64,000 nucleotides of DNA from Alloyangia mangrovi (GCF_002300555.2 NZ_NTHN02000015.1:32909-96908); one strand, 5' to 3'; counted from the stretch's first letter, positions 25,601 to 35,273 are shown. The notes: generated by a model not told the origin, from the letters alone. Translations and numbers: made by a program.

Positions 25601-27031
25601 ATGTCCTGCACCGATCCCGCCGCCCTGCTGAGCTCCTTCCGCCAGGCCCTGCCGCCTGTCGCACAGATGGGCGAGGACATCGTGGGCAAGGGCGCGATGG
25701 TGGATGGGCCCTTCGGGCCGAAGCCGCTGGTCTATGCCGATTATGTCGCCTCGGGCCGGGCGCTGAAGACGCTCGAGATGTTCCTGCTCGAGAACGTGCT
25801 GCCGTATTACGCCAACAGCCACACCGAGGCCTCCTTCTGCGGCGGCTTCATGACCCGGCTGCGCGGGGCCGCCCGCGCCACCATCGCCGCCCATTGCGGC
25901 GCCGGCCCCGAGCACGCGGTGATCTTCGCGGGCAGCGGGGCGACGGCGGGGCTCAACCGGCTGGTGCATCTGCTTGGCGCGGATCAGGGCAGGGTCAAGG
26001 TGATCCTCGGCCCCTACGAGCATCACTCCAACATCCTGCCCTGGCGCGAGAGCGGGGCGGAGGTGGTCGAGCTGCCCGAGGCCACCGACGGCGGGCCGGA
26101 GCTTGCCGCGCTCGATGCGGCCCTGGCGGACAGGGCGCAATACGACCGGGTGATCTGCGCCTTCTCGGCGGCCTCGAACGTCTCGGGACTCATCGCCGAC
26201 GTCGCGGGGCTCACCCGCCGGGTGAAGGAGGCCGGCGCGCTGATGGTCTGGGACTACGCCGGGGGCGGGCCCTACCTGCCCATGCGGATGGACCAACAGG
26301 GCGCCGGCATCGACGCGCTGGTCTTCTCGCCGCACAAGTTCATCGGCGGGCCAGGTGCCTCGGGTGTGCTGGTGCTGCGCCGCGACGCGGTGGTTTCGTC
26401 GCGCCCGACTTGGGTCGGCGGCGGCACCGTGCGCTTCGTGTCTTCGGAGGGGCATGACTACACGGGGGCGCTGGAGGCGCGTGAGGAGGCGGGCACGCCC
26501 AATGTGGTGGGTGACATCCGTGCGGCGCTGGCGGTGATCGTCAAGGAAGAGATCGGCGTGGATTACATGGCGCGGCGCAACGCGGAGCTGGCGGCCCGGG
26601 CCATCGCGGCCTGGCAGGCCGAGCCTGGCATCGAGTTGCTTGGCAACACCGGCCCGGCGCGGCTCCCGGTGCTTTCCTTCCGCCTGCGCGACCCGCGCGG
26701 TGGCCATATTCACCAGCAGCTCGCCACCAAGATGCTCAGCGACCGGTTCGGCATTCAGGCCCGCGGCGGTTGCGCCTGCGCCGGCCCCTACGTGCTGCGC
26801 CTGCTGGGCTATGACGCCGGGGCCGCGGCGCGGACCCGCGCGGCGATCCTCTCGGGGCAGGAGTTGGAGAAGCCCGGCTTCGTGCGGCTCAACCTGTCGG
26901 TGCTGATGAGCGAGGCCGAGGTGAGCTACATCCTGCAGAGCGTCGCTACGCTCTCGCGCGACGCGGTGGCCTATGTCGGCGGCTACGAGGTCGACGGCGC
27001 CCGGGCGATCTTCTCGGCCAGCGCCGCCTGA
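25601..27031 (+). CDS. Class-V aminotransferase / cysteine desulfurase-like protein
   Basis: A 476-residue fold-type I PLP enzyme; the ATG at 25601 follows an AGAAGAG stretch. The PLP lysine lies in FSPHKFIGGPG. The early blocks YADYVASGRAL and ANSHTEASFCGG match the SufS/NifS-like fold. Near the C-terminus RGGCACAGPYV gives a cysteine where desulfurases have their nucleophile, in a CxC context. It is about 70 residues longer than SufS and belongs to a poorly characterised branch with no suf genes nearby. Cysteine desulfurase or another PLP lyase activity is possible. The Lrp and AEC genes follow. Confidence 0.82.
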   Translation: MSCTDPAALLSSFRQALPPVAQMGEDIVGKGAMVDGPFGPKPLVYADYVASGRALKTLEMFLLENVLPYYANSHTEASFCGGFMTRLRGAARATIAAHCGAGPEHAVIFAGSGATAGLNRLVHLLGADQGRVKVILGPYEHHSNILPWRESGAEVVELPEATDGGPELAALDAALADRAQYDRVICAFSAASNVSGLIADVAGLTRRVKEAGALMVWDYAGGGPYLPMRMDQQGAGIDALVFSPHKFIGGPGASGVLVLRRDAVVSSRPTWVGGGTVRFVSSEGHDYTGALEAREEAGTPNVVGDIRAALAVIVKEEIGVDYMARRNAELAARAIAAWQAEPGIELLGNTGPARLPVLSFRLRDPRGGHIHQQLATKMLSDRFGIQARGGCACAGPYVLRLLGYDAGAAARTRAAILSGQELEKPGFVRLNLSVLMSEAEVSYILQSVATLSRDAVAYVGGYEVDGARAIFSASAA

Positions 27032-27040
27032 GGCGGGACC

Positions 27041-27502
27041 TCAGGCGTAATCCAGCGGCAGCTCGGTGCTAGACTTGATCGTCTCCATGGCGAACATTGA
27101 CGACACGTCGTGGATCTCCACCTTCTGGATCAGCCGCTGGTAGACCCGGTCGAAGGTGGCGATATCCGGCACCACGACGCGCAGCATGTAGTCGATCTCG
27201 CCCGCCAGCCGGAAGATGTCGACGATCTCGGGGATCTCCTCGGTCGCCTTGACAAAGGCGCTGGACCACGCGCGGCTGTGCTGGTTGGTCCGGATCGCCA
27301 TGAAGACCGACACCCCGACGTTCAGCTTCTCCTCGTCGAGCAGCGCCACGCGGCGCTTGAAGTAGCCGCGCTCCTCGAGCTTGCGGATGCGCCGCCAGCA
27401 AGGGGTAGTGGTCAGGCCGATCTCGGCGGCGATCTCGGCAACCGGCATCTCGGCATTGCGCTGGAGCAGCGCGAGGATCTTCCGGTCGTATAAGTCGAGC
27501 AT
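27041..27502 (-). CDS. Lrp/AsnC-family transcriptional regulator
   Basis: A 153-residue regulator with an N-terminal helix-turn-helix (DLYDRKILALLQRNA...PVAEIAAEIGLTTTPCWRRI) and a C-terminal RAM ligand-binding domain (FRLAGEIDYMLRVVVPDIATFD). The family senses amino acids. It is convergent with the aminotransferase gene (9 bp apart) and divergent from the AEC-family exporter gene, which it may control. Confidence 0.9.
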   Translation of the reverse strand: MLDLYDRKILALLQRNAEMPVAEIAAEIGLTTTPCWRRIRKLEERGYFKRRVALLDEEKLNVGVSVFMAIRTNQHSRAWSSAFVKATEEIPEIVDIFRLAGEIDYMLRVVVPDIATFDRVYQRLIQKVEIHDVSSMFAMETIKSSTELPLDYA

Positions 27503-27679
27503 GGAATTCTTCCCGAGGCTGCAATTGGGGTAATCTATCCTAAGTCTGCGGTAAATGGTAGTGCTGGAGTGCCTGACGCCGCCACTGGCAGAAGGCCGCT
27601 GACGTTGCAGCCCTGCCGGGCTATAGGGAGAGGGCGCCGTCCGGCCCGGGCCCTACGGCGGCATAACTGGAGTCGCGGC

Positions 27680-28588
27680 GTGCTGTTCATCACCATCTGG
27701 CCCCTGTTCGGGCTGATCTGCCTGGGGTTTCTTCTGTCTCGCAAGGGGTTCCCCGACCCCGGCTTCTGGCCTGCGGCGGAGCGGCTGAACTACTTCCTGC
27801 TGTTCCCGGCCTTACTCGTTTCGAGCCTGCTGCGCGCGCCCCTGGATGATCCGCAACTCCTGAGGCTCGGCGGGGCGACTGTCACAACGATCTGCCTCGT
27901 GGCGCTCGGCATGGTGCTGGCCAGGCGCCTCTGGCCGATGCCCGCGGCGCGCTTCGGCCCGGCGCTGCAGGGGGCGATACGCTTCAACACCTACCTCGGG
28001 CTCGCGATCACCGCGAGCCTCGCCGGCCCCGAGGGCGTGTCCCGCGCGGCGGTCTATCTCGCCATTGCTGTGCCGCTGGTCAACGTGCTGTCGATCGTGG
28101 CGCTGAGCGAGGCCGATGTGCTGCGCCGCCCTTGGGTGCTCCTGAAGACCATGCTGCGCAACCCGCTTATCCTCGCCTGCCTCGCCGGGATCGCACTGGC
28201 CCTTGTCGGCACCGGGCTGCCCTTCGGCGCGGATCGCTTCCTCGAGTTGCTCGCGCGCGGCAGCCTGCCGCTTGGCCTGCTCTGCGTCGGGGCGGCGCTG
28301 CGCCCGGACTCGCTGCGCGGGGATCTGGCGGCGCTGGCTGGCAACTCGGCGCTGCGCCTGCTGCTGGTCCCGGGGATCGCGGCGCTGGTCGGGGCGGGCT
28401 TCGGCCTTGGCTCGGTAGAGGTGCTGGTGCTGGTGGTCTTCTCGGCGATCCCGACTGCGCCCACGGCCTACGTGCTGACCCGGCAGATGGGCGGGGACGG
28501 TACGCTCATGGCCGGTCTGGTGACCGGGCAGACCCTGCTCGGCGTGCTGACGATTCCCCTGGTGCTGCTGGTGCTGGGCCTGGGCTAG
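27680..28588 (+). CDS. AEC-family membrane transporter
   Basis: A 302-residue protein with about 10 predicted membrane segments. The GTG start at 27680 is chosen because CTGGAG precedes it and no good ATG exists; upstream in-frame sequence is Arg-rich and not membrane-like. The C-terminal half has the PTAPTAYVLTRQMGGD block of the auxin-efflux-carrier family, a bacterial family that includes malate permeases and other exporters. The divergent Lrp regulator suggests an amino-acid-related substrate. The exact substrate is unknown. Confidence 0.8.
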   Translation: MLFITIWPLFGLICLGFLLSRKGFPDPGFWPAAERLNYFLLFPALLVSSLLRAPLDDPQLLRLGGATVTTICLVALGMVLARRLWPMPAARFGPALQGAIRFNTYLGLAITASLAGPEGVSRAAVYLAIAVPLVNVLSIVALSEADVLRRPWVLLKTMLRNPLILACLAGIALALVGTGLPFGADRFLELLARGSLPLGLLCVGAALRPDSLRGDLAALAGNSALRLLLVPGIAALVGAGFGLGSVEVLVLVVFSAIPTAPTAYVLTRQMGGDGTLMAGLVTGQTLLGVLTIPLVLLVLGLG

Positions 28589-29170
28589 GCCGGGCCCGCA
28601 GGGCGCGTGCTCTTTTTCAGCCCGCCCGCGGAGGCCAATCCGCCGGGCGCTCGGCGCGAGAATTTGTCGCCAAAAATGTTCTAAAAATGCGTACGCTTTA
28701 AATTTGTGCAATCACTGCGACCTTCTCGAGCGGGGCGACAGTCGAAGATCCCAGGAAAAAAATTGTTTTTCATGAAATTCTGTTGTCCGTCGGGAATCTC
28801 ACATTGTCTCCTCGAGAATTGTTCAAAATTTGGGCGGCGCGAAAACTGCGATATTTCCGTTGATTGGCTTGGTTCGTGCGTTCCATAAATGAGGGCACGA
28901 GTAGAAGCGGTCTGGACCAATTCCTGGACATTGCTCGCCAGAAGTTTCGACTCTGACGAGGCCAGATATCACCAGCAACCATCTACTCAATAACGATAAA
29001 AACCAAATCAAAGATCTCGCGGCGCATAAGTGCCGGGCCTGCCTGATGTGCGCAGACCCGGAACGGCAGCGCTGTGCCCGCGACCGGATGCTCGCCGATG
29101 GTTTCGGCAAGGCCGCGATCGAGCACCTGCAACTGTCCAACAAATCAGCACACTAGGGAGAGACCTCCAC
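28589..29170. promoter_or_regulatory. 582-bp, locally AT-rich gap upstream of the ABC/oxygenase cluster
   Basis: The left end (28589-28660) is GC-rich with weak hairpins followed by CTCTTTTTC, a possible terminator for the AEC gene. From ~28670 to 29010 base composition drops sharply to AT-rich, unlike neighbouring coding DNA. A TTTCATGAAA palindrome lies at 28768-28777 and two CTCGAG palindromes nearby. This probably holds the promoter and operators of the downstream importer cluster. A short cysteine-rich frame occupies the right end. Confidence 0.45.
29046..29156 (+). other. Short cysteine-rich reading frame (36 aa from ATG)
   Basis: The frame from ATG 29046 to TAG 29156 encodes a 36-residue product starting MCADPERQRCARDRM. 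The same frame is open further upstream without a canonical start, reading HKCRACL just before the ATG, so a C-x2-C-x2-C pattern lies across it. It ends 14 bp before the binding-protein start. It may be a leader peptide, the tail of an eroded gene, or chance. No ribosome site is convincing. Confidence 0.25.
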
Positions 29171-30166
29171 ATGATGTCCAAGTCCACCATGCTCTCGGGC
29201 CTGGGGTTCGCGCTTACCGCGACCACCGCGCTTGCCGGGGACCCGGTCACTTACCAGCTCGACTGGCTGCCGGGCGGCGACAAGGCGCCCATCTACGTCT
29301 GCGTCGACCAGGGCTTCTGCGCGGATGCGGGCCTCGACGTAACCATCGCCTCGGGCCGCGGCTCGTCGGATGCTATCTCGCGGCTGGCGGCCGGCTCCTC
29401 GGACATCGGCTCGGCCGACATCGGCGCGCTGATGGCTGCCAAGGCGCAGGAGGGCGTTGCGGTCACTGCGGTGATGTCGGTGTTCAACAAGGGTCCGCAC
29501 GCCTTCTACACGGTCAAGGACAGCGGCTTCGACAGCGTCGCCGACGTCAAGGGCAAGACGGTCGCCACTTCGCCTTTCACCTCCTCGAACGTCTACCTGC
29601 CGCTGGTGCTCGAGGACGTGGGACTGACCGAGGCGGACTTCGAGCTGACCAAGGCCGACGCAGGCGCGCTTGGGCCGATGCTGATGACCGGGCAGGTCGA
29701 CGGCATCGTCGCCTGGATGACCGACCTCTCGCGCTACACCGGGCAGGGCAGGGACGCGGGCAAGGAGATCATCGCGCTGCCCTGGTCGGCCGCCGGTCTC
29801 GAACTCTACTCGGCCTCGCTGGTCGCCAATGACGCCTTCCTCGCCGAGCGCCCGGACGTCGCCAAGCGCTTCGTCGCGGCCTTCAAGAAGTCGGTCGAGT
29901 TCTGCCAGACCAACCCCGAGGACGCCGCGCAGTCGGTGGTCAACATGGTGCCCGAGCTTGCGAAGGACGATGTGCTCGGCTCCCTCAACGACACGCTGGG
30001 TCTGATCTTCAACGAGGTGACCGAGGCCGACGGGCTTGGCGTCTTCGAGCCGGGCCGTCTGGCTGCCACCTGGACCCGCGTGTCCCAGGCGCAGGGGCTC
30101 GACGAGGCGGCGCAGGTCCCCGAGAGCTTCGTCACCCGCGATTTCCAACCCGGCGGGGAAGGCTGA
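29171..30166 (+). CDS. ABC transporter substrate-binding protein, NMT1/THI5 family
   Basis: A 331-residue exported protein. ATG 29171 follows GGGAGAGACC, and the signal peptide ends at about TALAGD. The mature protein opens with [18 protein letters not shown], the NMT1/THI5-like fold used by binding proteins for pyrimidines, taurine, nitrate and similar ligands. [21 protein letters not shown] block follows. It is first in a three-gene importer with TGATG junctions to the ATPase. The neighbouring oxygenase and cytosine-deaminase-like genes point to a nitrogen heterocycle as ligand (inference). Confidence 0.88.
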   Translation: MMSKSTMLSGLGFALTATTALAGDPVTYQLDWLPGGDKAPIYVCVDQGFCADAGLDVTIASGRGSSDAISRLAAGSSDIGSADIGALMAAKAQEGVAVTAVMSVFNKGPHAFYTVKDSGFDSVADVKGKTVATSPFTSSNVYLPLVLEDVGLTEADFELTKADAGALGPMLMTGQVDGIVAWMTDLSRYTGQGRDAGKEIIALPWSAAGLELYSASLVANDAFLAERPDVAKRFVAAFKKSVEFCQTNPEDAAQSVVNMVPELAKDDVLGSLNDTLGLIFNEVTEADGLGVFEPGRLAATWTRVSQAQGLDEAAQVPESFVTRDFQPGGEG

Positions 30167-30942
30167 TGGAAATCCCCGCCGCCATTCGCTTCGACCGGCT
30201 GGGCCAGGTCTTCGAGACCGGCTCGGGCCGGGTGGAGGCCCTGCGCAACGTCAGCTTCGAGGTCGCCCGGCACGAGTTTCTCGCCGTGCTCGGCCCCTCG
30301 GGCTGCGGCAAGTCCACCTTGCTGCGCATGATCGCCGGGCTGCTCGAGCCGACCTCGGGTGCGGTCGAAGTGTTCGGGCGGCGGGTCACCGGCCCGCGCG
30401 AGGACATCGGAATCGTCTTCCAGAAGCCGACGCTGCTGCCCTGGGCCACCATCGAAGACAACGTTGTCTTCCCCGTCCGCCACAAACGCGGGCGGGTGGG
30501 CAGCCACGACCGCGACCGCGCGCAGGAGCTTCTGCGCATGGTCGGGCTCGAGGGCTTCGGCAAGCGCCTGCCCGACGAGCTCTCAGGCGGCATGCAGCAG
30601 CGCGTCGGGATCGCCCGCGCTTTGCACATGGACCCCGATATCCTGCTGATGGACGAACCCTTCTCGGCGCTTGACGCGCTGACCCGCGAGGAGATGGGCT
30701 TCGATCTGCTGCGCATCTTCGGCGAGCGGCCCAAGACCGTGGTCTTCATCACCCATTCCGTCAGCGAGGCGGCGCTGCTCGCCGACCGCGTGCTGGTGAT
30801 GACCGGCCGCCCCGGCTCGGTCCTGACAGAGTTGCCTGTGCCTGTCGCCCGCCCGCGCGGCCGCGAGACGATCAAGGATCCGGCGGTCACCGAACTTGCC
30901 GCCCACCTGCGGGACCTCCTGCTGCAAAGGGACGCCGCCTGA
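30166..30942 (+). CDS. ABC transporter ATP-binding protein, TauB/SsuB/ThiZ type
   Basis: A 258-residue ATPase with Walker [11 protein letters not shown]-loop [10 protein letters not shown], signature [15 protein letters not shown], Walker [13 protein letters not shown] and H-loop FITHSVSEA. It starts within the stop codon of the binding-protein gene (TGATG), so translation is coupled. It supplies energy to the NMT1/THI5-type importer. Confidence 0.9.
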   Translation: MEIPAAIRFDRLGQVFETGSGRVEALRNVSFEVARHEFLAVLGPSGCGKSTLLRMIAGLLEPTSGAVEVFGRRVTGPREDIGIVFQKPTLLPWATIEDNVVFPVRHKRGRVGSHDRDRAQELLRMVGLEGFGKRLPDELSGGMQQRVGIARALHMDPDILLMDEPFSALDALTREEMGFDLLRIFGERPKTVVFITHSVSEAALLADRVLVMTGRPGSVLTELPVPVARPRGRETIKDPAVTELAAHLRDLLLQRDAA

Positions 30943-31769
30943 TGAGCCTTTCGATGCCAGATTTTTCACAGCCCGAAAGCACCAAGGGCAAACGCCCCGA
31001 CCTGCGCCGCATCCTCGCCGCGCCGGGTGTCGCGGCGATCCTCACCATCCTCGGCACCGTGGCGCTCTGGGAGCTTGCCGCGCGCACGCTGAACATCCCG
31101 AGCTACCTGCTGCCTGCACCGAGCTCGATCTTCTCGACCTTCCCCAGCATCGGGGCGGAACGCTGGGCCGGCCACGTCTGGGCGACGCTGCGGGTGGCGC
31201 TGCTGGGCTTCGGGCTCGCCATCGCCATCGCCATTCCGCTGGCCATCGCGCTGGTGCGCTCGCCCGCGCTCAACCGCACGCTCTATCCGCTGCTGGTCAT
31301 TGTGCAGTCGACGCCCGTGGTTGCGATTGCGCCGATCATCATCGTGGTGCTGGGGGCAGGGGATGCGCCGCGCATCGTCATCACCACGCTGATCTGCTTC
31401 TTCCCCATGGTTGTTTCAACGGCCACCGGCCTTGCCGCCACGCCGCCTGAACTCATCGAGCTGTCCCGCAGCCTGCGCGCCCCGGGCTTCCGCGAGATCA
31501 CCCAGATCCGTCTGCCCTTCGCCGTGCCCTATATCTTCTCGGCGCTGAAGATCTCGGTGACGCTGGCGGTGATCGGTGCGGTGGTGGCCGAGTTCTGCGC
31601 CTCGGACGCGGGCGTCGGCTACTTCATCCAGTTCTCGACCTCGATGTTCAAGCTGCCGCAGGCCTGGGCTGGGCTCTTCGTGCTCGCCGCCATGTCGCTG
31701 GCGCTGTTCCAGGCGGTGAGCTGGGCGCAGAAGCTGCTCTTCCCGTGGAGCCTGCCGCGCAAGCGATGA
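30942..31769 (+). CDS. ABC transporter permease, TauC/SsuC/ThiX type
   Basis: A 275-residue inner-membrane protein with six predicted segments and the EAA-like loop (ELSRSLRAPGFREITQIRLPFAVPYIF). It is coupled to the ATPase gene by a TGATG junction. It completes the importer. A small GGGCGG/CCGCCC hairpin lies just beyond the stop, before the oxygenase gene. Confidence 0.9.
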   Translation: MSLSMPDFSQPESTKGKRPDLRRILAAPGVAAILTILGTVALWELAARTLNIPSYLLPAPSSIFSTFPSIGAERWAGHVWATLRVALLGFGLAIAIAIPLAIALVRSPALNRTLYPLLVIVQSTPVVAIAPIIIVVLGAGDAPRIVITTLICFFPMVVSTATGLAATPPELIELSRSLRAPGFREITQIRLPFAVPYIFSALKISVTLAVIGAVVAEFCASDAGVGYFIQFSTSMFKLPQAWAGLFVLAAMSLALFQAVSWAQKLLFPWSLPRKR

Positions 31770-31892
31770 CCCTTTTGCGCATCGGGCGGCCCACCGCCCC
31801 TTGCATTCCCCCGGAGTAGAAGCAGTCAGGCCCCGGCCCGGACATTGCTCCCCACCCCGCCGGACATTCCGGCACCTACTTTGGAGACCGCA

Positions 31893-32894
31893 ATGAGCAC
31901 CAACTACGACCTTGCCGAGCTGAACAAGGAAACCACCATCGGCGGCATGGGCAGCACCGTCGAGCGCGACGTCCCCACCATCGACCTGTCGGACTTCGAG
32001 ACCCGCAAGCACGAGATCGCCGAGGCCCTCTGGGAAGCCTCGACGGGCATCGGCTTCTTTCAGGTCTACAACCATGGCATCCCCGAAGAGGACATCGACG
32101 CCGCCTTCGACACCGCCTGGGAGTTCTTCGAGCTGCCGACCGAGGTGAAGGCGCAATACCCGATGCCCAAGGGCACCAACGCGGGCTGGGAATTCAAGGC
32201 GCAGGTGCGCCCCTCGACCGGCACGCCGGACAACAAGGAAAGCTACCAGGTCACCCGCCCGCTGATGGGGGGCAAATGGCCAACCGAGGAAGAGCTGCCG
32301 CGCTTCAAGGAACGCGCGCTGAAGTTCGAGCGCCAGAACTGGGAACTGGGCATGCGGATCCTGTCGTGCTTCGCGCTGAAGATGGGCTTCCCCGAGGATT
32401 TCTTCACCCACGCGCATGATCCGGAGTCGGACCAGTACCAATCGACCCTGCGCCTCATCCACTACATGTCGATGGAAGACGCCAAGCCCGAGGACTTCAA
32501 GGCCTGGCGCGCCGGGGCGCATTCCGATTTCGACTGCCTCACCATCCTGCACCAGAAGGAAGGCGAGGGCGGGCTGCAGGTCTGCCCCGGCAAGGACGCG
32601 GGCTCGAACGCCTGGACCGACGTGCCGCCGCGCCGCGGCTATATCACCTGCAACATCGGCGACATGCTGATGCGCTGGTCGGACGACCAGCTGCAGTCGA
32701 CCCTGCACCGCGTACGCATGCCCCACGAAGGCGAGTACAAGGGCCGCCGCCTGTCGCTGCCGTTCTTCTGCCAGGCCAACCGCGACGCGGTGATGCAGGG
32801 CCCGCTCGGCAAGTACGAGCCGATCACCGCGGGCGACTACCTGACCATGCGGATCAACGCCAACTTCGCCGCCAGCCAGGCCGCCAAGAAGTAA
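31893..32894 (+). CDS. 2-oxoglutarate/Fe(II) oxygenase, isopenicillin-N-synthase family
   Basis: A 333-residue soluble protein starting MSTNYDLAELN. The N-terminal DIOX_N block (VPTIDLSDFETRKHEIAEAL, GFFQVYNHGIP) is followed by the jelly-roll core. The iron triad is visible as AHSDFD (His and Asp) and the later LHRVR (His), and the 2OG-binding Arg lies in RRLSLPFF. The family includes plant and fungal oxygenases, among them fungal thymine-7-hydroxylase. Lying between an NMT1/THI5-type importer and a cytosine-deaminase-like gene, it may hydroxylate an imported heterocycle. Substrate assignment is inference. Confidence 0.88.
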   Translation: MSTNYDLAELNKETTIGGMGSTVERDVPTIDLSDFETRKHEIAEALWEASTGIGFFQVYNHGIPEEDIDAAFDTAWEFFELPTEVKAQYPMPKGTNAGWEFKAQVRPSTGTPDNKESYQVTRPLMGGKWPTEEELPRFKERALKFERQNWELGMRILSCFALKMGFPEDFFTHAHDPESDQYQSTLRLIHYMSMEDAKPEDFKAWRAGAHSDFDCLTILHQKEGEGGLQVCPGKDAGSNAWTDVPPRRGYITCNIGDMLMRWSDDQLQSTLHRVRMPHEGEYKGRRLSLPFFCQANRDAVMQGPLGKYEPITAGDYLTMRINANFAASQAAKK

Positions 32895-32979
32895 GGCGTT
32901 GAGCATGGGCCTTCCGGGTGACAACATCACGACCAAGGGCAGGGTCTCGATCCCTGCGAGACCCAGCTTCGGAAGGTCC

Positions 32980-33876
32980 ATGCTGCACGGCCGCGCTCTG
33001 CGCTACATCGACGAGGTCGCCCGTCAGGGCTCCATCCGCAAGGCGGCGCGCGAACTCAATGTCGCCGCCTCCGCGGTCAACCGGCAGGTGCTCGAGGTCG
33101 AGGCCGATTTCGGCGTGCCGATCTTCGAGAGGCTGCCGCGCGGGCTCAAGTTGACCGCCCCGGGAGAGCTGCTCATTGCCCATATCCGCGAGACGCTAAA
33201 GGGCCATGACCGCCTGCAGGCGCGTATCCACGCGCTGAAGGGACTGTCGCATGGCGAGGTCACTGTCGCCACCATGGCCACGCTCGCTGCCGGGCGGCTC
33301 GGCGATGTGGTCTCCGACTATTGCGAGCGCCATCCGAGGGTGGAGCTGAAGGTGACCGTCTGCAACCGTTCCGAGCTGATGGAGATGGTGGCTTCGGGCG
33401 AGGCCGAGATCGGGCTTGGCTACAACCTGCCCGAGGACAACCGCATGCAGCTCTCGGCGGTCTTCCAGCACCGGCTCGGCGCGGTGGTCGCGCCGGGCCA
33501 TCCGCTCACTGCCAAGCCGAACGTGCGCGTCGCCGACTGCCTGATCTACCCGCTGGTGCTGGCATCGCACAGCCTGTCGCTGCGGCCGCTGATCGAGAAC
33601 CTCGCCCCGGCCAACGCGGACCTGCGGCCGGTGGTGGAGACCAATTCCACGGAAATGATGAAACGCCTCGTGCGCCGCCCGCCGCATGTGACCTTCCTCA
33701 ACCGGGTCGACGTCGACCAGGAGCTGCGCGACGGCGACCTTGCCTTCTTGCCGCTCATGGCCGCCGCCGGACGGCAACGGCTCAGCCTCGTGCACCGCAG
33801 CCGCGGGGCGCTCAGCTCGGCGGCGGACGGCTTCATGCAGGCGATCAAGGACCACTTCGGGCAGGGCGAAAGCTGA
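32980..33876 (+). CDS. LysR-family transcriptional regulator
   Basis: A 298-residue regulator. MLHGRALRYIDEVARQGS at 32980 is chosen because GGAAGG precedes it and homologous LysR proteins begin here; an alternative ATG at 32905 would add 25 residues. The winged helix (SIRKAARELNVAASAVNRQVLEVE) is followed by the effector domain (GEVTVATMATLAAGRLGDVV). It is embedded in the importer-oxygenase-amidohydrolase series, so it most likely regulates that cluster. Confidence 0.87.
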   Translation: MLHGRALRYIDEVARQGSIRKAARELNVAASAVNRQVLEVEADFGVPIFERLPRGLKLTAPGELLIAHIRETLKGHDRLQARIHALKGLSHGEVTVATMATLAAGRLGDVVSDYCERHPRVELKVTVCNRSELMEMVASGEAEIGLGYNLPEDNRMQLSAVFQHRLGAVVAPGHPLTAKPNVRVADCLIYPLVLASHSLSLRPLIENLAPANADLRPVVETNSTEMMKRLVRRPPHVTFLNRVDVDQELRDGDLAFLPLMAAAGRQRLSLVHRSRGALSSAADGFMQAIKDHFGQGES

Positions 33877-33905
33877 GCGCCCGACAAGATACGGAAAGAC
33901 CCCAG

Positions 33906-35273
33906 ATGACCACCACGATGCACCGCCGCCTCGACGAGGCGCTTGCGGCAGGTACGGATCTGCTGCTCACCGATCTGCGCTGCCCCGAAGCGCTGCTGAC
34001 CGAAGGCGCGCCCGCCGGTGCCCCGGTGGATGCCGACGGTACCGCCTCGGTCGACCTCCTGCTCCGCGCCGGGCGCATCGCCGCCGTTGCCGCGCCCGGA
34101 GGCGCTGCTGCCGGGGCACCGCGTCTGAGCCTCGGCGGGCGCCATGTCTGGCCGATGCTGGTCGATGCGCACACCCATCTCGACAAGGGCCACGTGATCG
34201 GCCGCGCGCCGAGTTCCGGCGGCACCCATCCCGGCGCGCGCGAGGCCACCACCCGCGATCGCATCGCGCATTGGCGGCATGACGATCTGATCCACCGCAT
34301 GGACTTCGGGCTCTCCTGCGCCGAGGCGCATGGCATCGCCGCGATCCGTACCCATCTCGACAGCCACGAAGGGCAGGGCGAGACCGTCTGGGGTGCCTTC
34401 GCCGAGATCCGCGAGGCGTGGAAGGGGCGGGTGGCGCTGCAGGCCTCGGCGCTGGTGCCCTTCGATGCCTGGGGCACCGACTACGCGGAACGGCTGGCCA
34501 ACATCGTGGCCGACCACGGCGGGCTGCTCGGCGGGGTCACGCGCCCCTCGGGCGGCACGCATGGCGGGCTCGCCGACATCGACGCGCTGCTCGACCGGGT
34601 CTTCACGCTTGCGAAGGAGCGCGACCTCGACCTCGACCTGCACGTCGACGAGGCCGCCGAGGCCGATGCCCTGCCGCATGTCGCCCGCGCCACGATCCGC
34701 CATGGCTACGAGGGGCGCGTGACCTGCGGCCATTGCTGCTCGCTCTCGCGACTGCCCGAACCCGAGATGGACGCCACGATCGCACTGGCGAAGGAGGCTG
34801 GGCTCTCGCTGATCACCCTGCCGACGGTCAACATGTACCTGCAGGACCGCCTGCCGGGGCGCACGCCGCGCTGGCGCGGGGTGATGCCGATCCACGAGTT
34901 GCGGGCCGCCGGCGTGCCGGTCGCGGTTGCGGGGGACAACTGCCGTGATCCATTCTACGCCTACGGCGATCACGACATGCTGGATACCTGGCGCGAGGCG
35001 GTGCGGATCTGCCATCTCGATCACCCCTTCGCGGGCAGCGCCGGGCTGGCGGGGACCGCTCCGGCGGAAATTTGCGGCTTCGAGGCGGGCAGCCTTGGCG
35101 CGGGGCGGCGGGCCGATTTCATGGTGCTCGAGGCCTGGAGCCTCGACCAGCTCATCGCTCGGCCGCAGTCCGACCGGGTGCTGGTGCGCCAGGGACGGGT
35201 GCTGGATCTCCGCGCGCCCTCCTACGAAGAGCTGCGGCTAACCCGGACCGAGGCGCAGGTGGAGCCCGCCTGA
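33906..35273 (+). CDS. Amidohydrolase, cytosine-deaminase-like
   Basis: A 455-residue metal-dependent hydrolase of the TIM-barrel superfamily. The metal site starts with VDAHTHLDKGHV, a variant typical of cytosine deaminase (HxHLDK). Later blocks include DLHVDEAAEAD, GHCCSLS and AGDNCRDPFYAYGDHDML, again cytosine-deaminase-like. An N-terminal beta-sandwich segment (residues ~15-80) and C-terminal VLVRQGRVLDL belong to the composite domain. It probably deaminates or ring-opens a nitrogen heterocycle delivered by the adjacent importer. The true substrate is unknown. Confidence 0.86.
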   Translation: MTTTMHRRLDEALAAGTDLLLTDLRCPEALLTEGAPAGAPVDADGTASVDLLLRAGRIAAVAAPGGAAAGAPRLSLGGRHVWPMLVDAHTHLDKGHVIGRAPSSGGTHPGAREATTRDRIAHWRHDDLIHRMDFGLSCAEAHGIAAIRTHLDSHEGQGETVWGAFAEIREAWKGRVALQASALVPFDAWGTDYAERLANIVADHGGLLGGVTRPSGGTHGGLADIDALLDRVFTLAKERDLDLDLHVDEAAEADALPHVARATIRHGYEGRVTCGHCCSLSRLPEPEMDATIALAKEAGLSLITLPTVNMYLQDRLPGRTPRWRGVMPIHELRAAGVPVAVAGDNCRDPFYAYGDHDMLDTWREAVRICHLDHPFAGSAGLAGTAPAEICGFEAGSLGAGRRADFMVLEAWSLDQLIARPQSDRVLVRQGRVLDLRAPSYEELRLTRTEAQVEPA

